Assembly: GCF_011927785.1 (NCBI RefSeq)
Contig: NZ_JAATJK010000001.1
Span: 1,984,001 to 2,048,000 of the forward strand
DNA: 64,000 bases
Reading direction: 5' to 3'
Source: Micromonospora profundi
Lineage (GTDB): Bacteria; Actinomycetota; Actinomycetes; Mycobacteriales; Micromonosporaceae
Made by a program: the position numbers and the translations under genes. Below the pieces are notes generated by a model that worked only from the letters and a program-made list of their open reading frames with translations, ran no database searches and was not told the origin of the DNA. How positions within the stretch are numbered: the stretch's first letter is position 1; each line of letters begins with the position of its first letter. Positions 60,710 through 64,000 of this stretch are shown one piece after another.

Positions 60710-61663
60710 GTGGACCATGTCGACGGGGTACGCCTACCGGAGCTGGACGGGGCCCCACCGAAGAATGCCCTGCCGCGTACCCTCGGCTGGCTGAGCCTCG
60801 CCCTCGGCGTCGGCGCGCTGGCCGAACCCACGCCGCTTGCCCGCCTCACCGGGGTCGACGACTCCCCGGCGGCGGTGGCGGTCATCCGGGCCGTCGGCGC
60901 GCGGGAACTCTCGCACGGCGCGGCCCTCGTCGCCGGCCGCCACCCCGGCGGCTGGGTGTGGACCCGGGTGCTCGGCGACGCCATGGACCTCACGCTGCTC
61001 GGCCGGGCACTGGCGCACCGACGCGGCGAGCGACGCAGGCGGCTCGCGCTGACCACCGCCGTGATCGCCGGCATCACCGCCGTCGACCTCGCCGTCGCCG
61101 TCGCCGCGACACGTGCCCGCCGCGCCCGCGACCGCATGATCCGGATCAGTCTCGGCGTCACCGTCAACCGCTCGCCCGCCGACGCGTACCGCTTCTGGCG
61201 CGACCTGGAGAACCTGCCCCGCTTCATGGCCCACCTCGAGTCCGTGCGGGCCGACGACCTGCGCCGCTCGCACTGGATCGCCCGCGGGCCCGCCGGCCGG
61301 CACATCGAGTGGGACGCCGAAATCATCGACGACCAGCCGAACAGGTCCGTGGCCTGGCGGTCGCTGCCCGGCGCCCAGGTGCCCAACGCCGGTCGCGTCC
61401 GCTTCCTGCCCGCGCCGGGCGACAGGGGCACCGAGGTACGCGTGCAACTCGCCTACGCGCCTCCCGCCGGGTCGCTGGGTCGGGCCGTGGCGAAGCTGTT
61501 CGGCGAGGAACCCGAGCAGCAGGTCCGCGACGACCTACGCCGGTTCAAGCAGATGCTGGAGGCGGGCGAGGTGGTCCGCTCCGACGGCAGCCCCAACGGC
61601 ATCTCCGTGCGCCAACAGGTCATGCAGCGCCCGGCCCAACCGCTGCCCGACACCCGCCGCTGA
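60710..61663 (+). CDS. SRPBCC (polyketide cyclase/dehydrase-like) protein with membrane region
   Basis: 317 aa from GTG 60710 (GGAGAGG upstream); the frame continues upstream as random sequence. Residues about 20-140 contain hydrophobic helices (TLGWLSLALGVGALAEPTPLARL, LALTTAVIAGITAVDLAVAVAA), then a cytoplasmic SRPBCC domain: ISLGVTVNRSPADAYRFWRDLENLPRFMAHLESV, HIEWDAEIIDDQPNRSVAWRSL, GTEVRVQLAYAPPAGSLGRAVAKLFGEEPEQQVRDDLRRFKQML. It precedes a zinc alcohol dehydrogenase by 26 nt; this pair is common in actinomycetes and probably shares a stress or detoxification role. Confidence 0.85.
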   Translation: MDHVDGVRLPELDGAPPKNALPRTLGWLSLALGVGALAEPTPLARLTGVDDSPAAVAVIRAVGARELSHGAALVAGRHPGGWVWTRVLGDAMDLTLLGRALAHRRGERRRRLALTTAVIAGITAVDLAVAVAATRARRARDRMIRISLGVTVNRSPADAYRFWRDLENLPRFMAHLESVRADDLRRSHWIARGPAGRHIEWDAEIIDDQPNRSVAWRSLPGAQVPNAGRVRFLPAPGDRGTEVRVQLAYAPPAGSLGRAVAKLFGEEPEQQVRDDLRRFKQMLEAGEVVRSDGSPNGISVRQQVMQRPAQPLPDTRR

Positions 61664-61689
61664 CCGCGACACGCTTCGGAGGATTCCGC

Positions 61690-62862
61690 ATGAAGGCCAC
61701 CGCCTGGATGGGCACCGACCACGTCAAGGTGATCGACGTACCCGACCCGAAGTTGATGAACGCCCGCGACGCGATCGTGAAGATCAGTACCACCGCGATC
61801 TGCGGGTCCGACCTGCACCTCTACCACGGCTACATACCGGCGATGCGCAAGGGCGACATCCTCGGACACGAGTTCATGGGCGAGGTCGTCGAGGTCGGGC
61901 CGCAGGTGCGCAACCTCAAACCGGGCGACCGCGTCGTGGTGCCCTTCCCCATCGCCTGCGGACACTGCTCGTCCTGCCAACGTGGCCTCTACTCGGTCTG
62001 CGAGAACTCCAACCCCAACGCCGGCATAGCCGAGAAGGTCATGGGCCACTCGCCGGCCGGCATCTTCGGCTATTCCCACCTGCTCGGCGGGTACGCAGGC
62101 GGCCAGGCCGAGTACGCCCGGGTGCCGTTCGCCGACATCGGCCCGCTCAAAGTGCCCGACGAGATCCCCGACGACCAGGCGGTGACGCTCGCCGACGTGT
62201 TCCCGACCGGCTACATGGGCGCCGAGATGTGCGACATCAAACCCGGGCAGGTCATCGCCGTCTGGGGCGCCGGGCCGGTGGGACTCCTCGCCGCGGCCAG
62301 CGCCCGCCTCCTCGGCGCCGAACGAGTGATCGTCATCGACCGCTTCCCGTACCGGCTGCGCCTCGCCGAACAGCACGCCGGCGCCGAAACGATCAACTAC
62401 GAGCACACCGACGTGCTCGACACCCTCAACGAGCTGACCGCCGGCCGGGGACCCGATGCGTGCATCGACGCCGTCGGACTGGAAGGCCACCACGGAAACG
62501 CCGCGATCTACGCGTACGACAGGGCCAAGCAGGCCACCCGTACCGAGACGGAACGCCCGTTCGCACTGCGCGAGGCGATCCTCGCATGCCGCTCCGGCGG
62601 AGTGGTATCGGTCATCGGCGCCTACGGTGGCGTCGTCGACAAGTTCCCGATGGGCGCGTTCATGAACCGCTCGCTGACCATGCGTACCGGCCAGTGCCAC
62701 GTCCAGCGCTACACCCGTCCGCTGCTGGAACGCATCCAGCGAGGCGAGATCGATCCGAGCTTCGTCGTCAGCCACCGCATGCCGCTGCGCGACGCCCCGA
62801 AGGGCTACAAGATCTTCCAAAAGAAGCAAGACGAGTGTACGAAGGTGCTGCTCAAAGTCTGA
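61690..62862 (+). CDS. Zinc-dependent alcohol dehydrogenase
   Basis: 390 aa from ATG 61690 with CGGAGG upstream. Catalytic zinc ligands in CGSDLHLYHG and GHEFMGEVVEVG; structural zinc site in the cluster IACGHCSSCQRGLYSVCEN; cofactor motif VIAVWGAGPVGLLAAASARLLGA and acidic strand IVIDRFPYRL, indicating NAD. The insert between (SNPNAGIAEKVMGHSPAGIFGYSHLLGGYAGGQAEY) and the length resemble the glutathione-independent formaldehyde-dehydrogenase-like subfamily. The substrate is not determined. Confidence 0.93.
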   Translation: MKATAWMGTDHVKVIDVPDPKLMNARDAIVKISTTAICGSDLHLYHGYIPAMRKGDILGHEFMGEVVEVGPQVRNLKPGDRVVVPFPIACGHCSSCQRGLYSVCENSNPNAGIAEKVMGHSPAGIFGYSHLLGGYAGGQAEYARVPFADIGPLKVPDEIPDDQAVTLADVFPTGYMGAEMCDIKPGQVIAVWGAGPVGLLAAASARLLGAERVIVIDRFPYRLRLAEQHAGAETINYEHTDVLDTLNELTAGRGPDACIDAVGLEGHHGNAAIYAYDRAKQATRTETERPFALREAILACRSGGVVSVIGAYGGVVDKFPMGAFMNRSLTMRTGQCHVQRYTRPLLERIQRGEIDPSFVVSHRMPLRDAPKGYKIFQKKQDECTKVLLKV

Positions 62863-62869
62863 CCAGTGC

Positions 62870-63062
62870 CCGGACGCCTCCAGTCGAGAGAAGCGTCGCC
62901 CGTCGTGTCGCCCGTCGTGTCGTGTCGCCCGCTCGTCGTGCTGCGCCGCGCCGCGCCGCGCGCCGTGCGCTTGTCCGCGCCGTGCGCTGTCCGCGCCGCG
63001 CGCTCCGCCCCTGCGGTGGGGAGTGGCTGGGGGAGTGGTGGGTGGGTTCGTGGGACGGAGGG
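62870..63062. repeat. Low-complexity spacer rich in CGCCG/CGTCG words
   Basis: Short imperfect repeats (CGCCCGTCGTGT twice, then CCGCGCC/GCGCGCCGTGCGC words, then a G-rich GGGGGAGTGGTGGGTGGG stretch). It separates the convergent dehydrogenase and ligase genes. No gene or clean hairpin is supported. Confidence 0.5.
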
Positions 63063-64000
63063 TTAGGGGATTGGCCACTCATGGACCGGGCGGTTGCTGT
63101 GCATCAGCGTCACGTAGTGCCGGACCACCTCGCGTAGCGCCTCCGGCCGGTCCAGATGGTCAGCGGACTCCAGTCGGTGCAGTGTCTCCACCTGCCAGCT
63201 CGCGCCGTTGCGGCCGGTGAGGCAGCGCTGCTCGATGATGTTCAGCAGCCGGTCGCGCTCTTCCGGGTCGAGGCCCCAGCGGTCCAGGCCGTGGTGCGCC
63301 AACGGCAGCAGTCGGCGCAGCACCAGTTCGGTGACCGGAAGGTAGCCGAGGCCCGGCCAGAAGACCTGGGCGTCGATGCCGTACCGGGCGCAGCTGTTGA
63401 AGTTCTCCTCGGCGGCGCTGAACGACATCTGCGACCACAGCGGCCGGTCCGATTCAGCCAGGGCGCGGACCAGTCCGAAGTAGAAGGCGCCGTTGGCGAT
63501 CGTGTCCAGCACTGTGGGGCCGGCGGGCAGCACCCGGTTCTCCACACGCAGGTGCGGGCGGCCACGCGACACGTCGTACACGGGGCGGTTCCAGCGGTAG
63601 ATCGTGCCGTTGTGCAGCCGCAGCTCGGCCAGGTTGGGCACCTCGCCGGCCGCGAGGGTCTGCGCCGGATCCTGAGCGTCGCAGACCGGCAGCAGCGCCG
63701 GGAAGTAGCGCACGTTCTCCTCGAACAGGTCGAAGACAGTGGTGATCCAGCGTTCGCCGAACCAGACCCGGGGTCGTACCCCCTGGGCTTTGATCTCCTC
63801 CGGCCGTGTGTCGGTGGCCTGCTGGAACAGCGGGATGCGGGTCTCGCGCCACAGCTCCCGACCGAACAGCAGCGGCGAGTTCGCGCCCAACGCCACCTGG
63901 ATGCCGGCGATTGCCTGCGCGGCGTTCCAGTAGTCGGCGAACTGCGCCGGGCTGACCTGGAGGTGGAACTGTGTGCTGGTGCAGGCCGCCTCCGGGGTGA
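63063..64000 (-). CDS. Glutamate-cysteine ligase-family (GCS2) protein, 5' part outside the window
   Basis: The frame is open from base 64000 to the stop at 63063 (about 311 codons); an internal ATG at 63896 is not the start because conserved sequence (EAACTSTQFHLQVSPAQFADYWNAAQAIAGIQ) continues upstream of it. Further motifs: LGANSPLLFGRELWRETRIPLFQQ, LRLHNGTIYRWNRPVYD, RPHLRVENRVLPAGPTVLDTIANGAFYFGL and AEENFNSCARYGIDAQVFWPG. This is the ATP-dependent carboxylate-amine ligase fold that joins glutamate to cysteine or another amine. As mycothiol replaces glutathione in these bacteria, the true product is uncertain. Confidence 0.88.
   Translation of the reverse strand, partial: TPEAACTSTQFHLQVSPAQFADYWNAAQAIAGIQVALGANSPLLFGRELWRETRIPLFQQATDTRPEEIKAQGVRPRVWFGERWITTVFDLFEENVRYFPALLPVCDAQDPAQTLAAGEVPNLAELRLHNGTIYRWNRPVYDVSRGRPHLRVENRVLPAGPTVLDTIANGAFYFGLVRALAESDRPLWSQMSFSAAEENFNSCARYGIDAQVFWPGLGYLPVTELVLRRLLPLAHHGLDRWGLDPEERDRLLNIIEQRCLTGRNGASWQVETLHRLESADHLDRPEALREVVRHYVTLMHSNRPVHEWPIP

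Overview
The window is very high in GC, with C- or G-ending codons, many GTG starts and 4-nt stop/start overlaps. It reads as the chromosome of a filamentous actinomycete, and gene content (XRE/TPR regulators, mycothiol-type enzyme remnant, type VII secretion-like proteins, TreY/TreZ/GlgX glucan genes) fits the Micromonosporaceae best. The genus is inference from style and content; no rRNA or tRNA gene was found to anchor it.

Layout. 1-13.2 kb is conserved chromosome: an OsmC-like protein (cut by the left edge), a soluble Ser/Thr kinase, a response regulator/histidine kinase pair, then a cell-envelope run (GT39-type membrane glycosyltransferase, GT2-GtrA fusion, tiny membrane protein, methyltransferase, membrane sulfatase-fold protein) and citrate synthase. 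13.2-15.5 kb is repeat-rich: 14 perfect copies of a 30-bp unit, a 92-bp element with perfect 21-bp arms, a small ArsR operon, a tandem operator-like repeat, a long hairpin and six copies of a 15-bp unit. 15.5-23.5 kb is the alpha-glucan/trehalose cluster: GT4 glucan synthase (reverse) facing glgX-treY-treZ, which are nearly fused.

23.5-28.2 kb is an island of visibly lower GC. It holds a small membrane protein, an overlapping DUF262-HEPN gene pair (the best candidate here for an uncharacterised defence system) and an intact IS630-type element with TA target duplication. 28.4-50.6 kb is a patchwork of regulators paired with small oxidoreductases and hydrolases (ArsR/MDR, TetR/F420 reductase, TetR/SDR/SnoaL), many with perfect palindromic operators. 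It is broken by dispersed 62-66-bp direct repeats, fragments of IS5-like transposases, truncated paralogues and frameshifted genes. A secreted endonuclease/phosphatase-SGNH-FN3 fusion protein lies between two transposase fragments that share a long direct repeat.

50.7-64 kb returns to orderly genes: a SnoaL-tailed ECF sigma factor, membrane proteins, a four-gene cluster with EspC/WXG100-like proteins but no secretion machinery, a RibD-like reductase, a lipoprotein, a GDE-type glucosidase coupled to an SCP2-like protein, a secreted carboxypeptidase-regulatory-like protein, an SRPBCC protein with a zinc alcohol dehydrogenase, and a glutamate-cysteine ligase-family gene cut by the right edge.

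How it fits together: the two glucan loci (15.5-23.5 and 56.9-58.9 kb) would make, debranch and convert storage alpha-glucan to trehalose; the 4-11.7 kb run probably decorates the envelope under the adjacent two-component system; the middle third is recently reshuffled accessory DNA.
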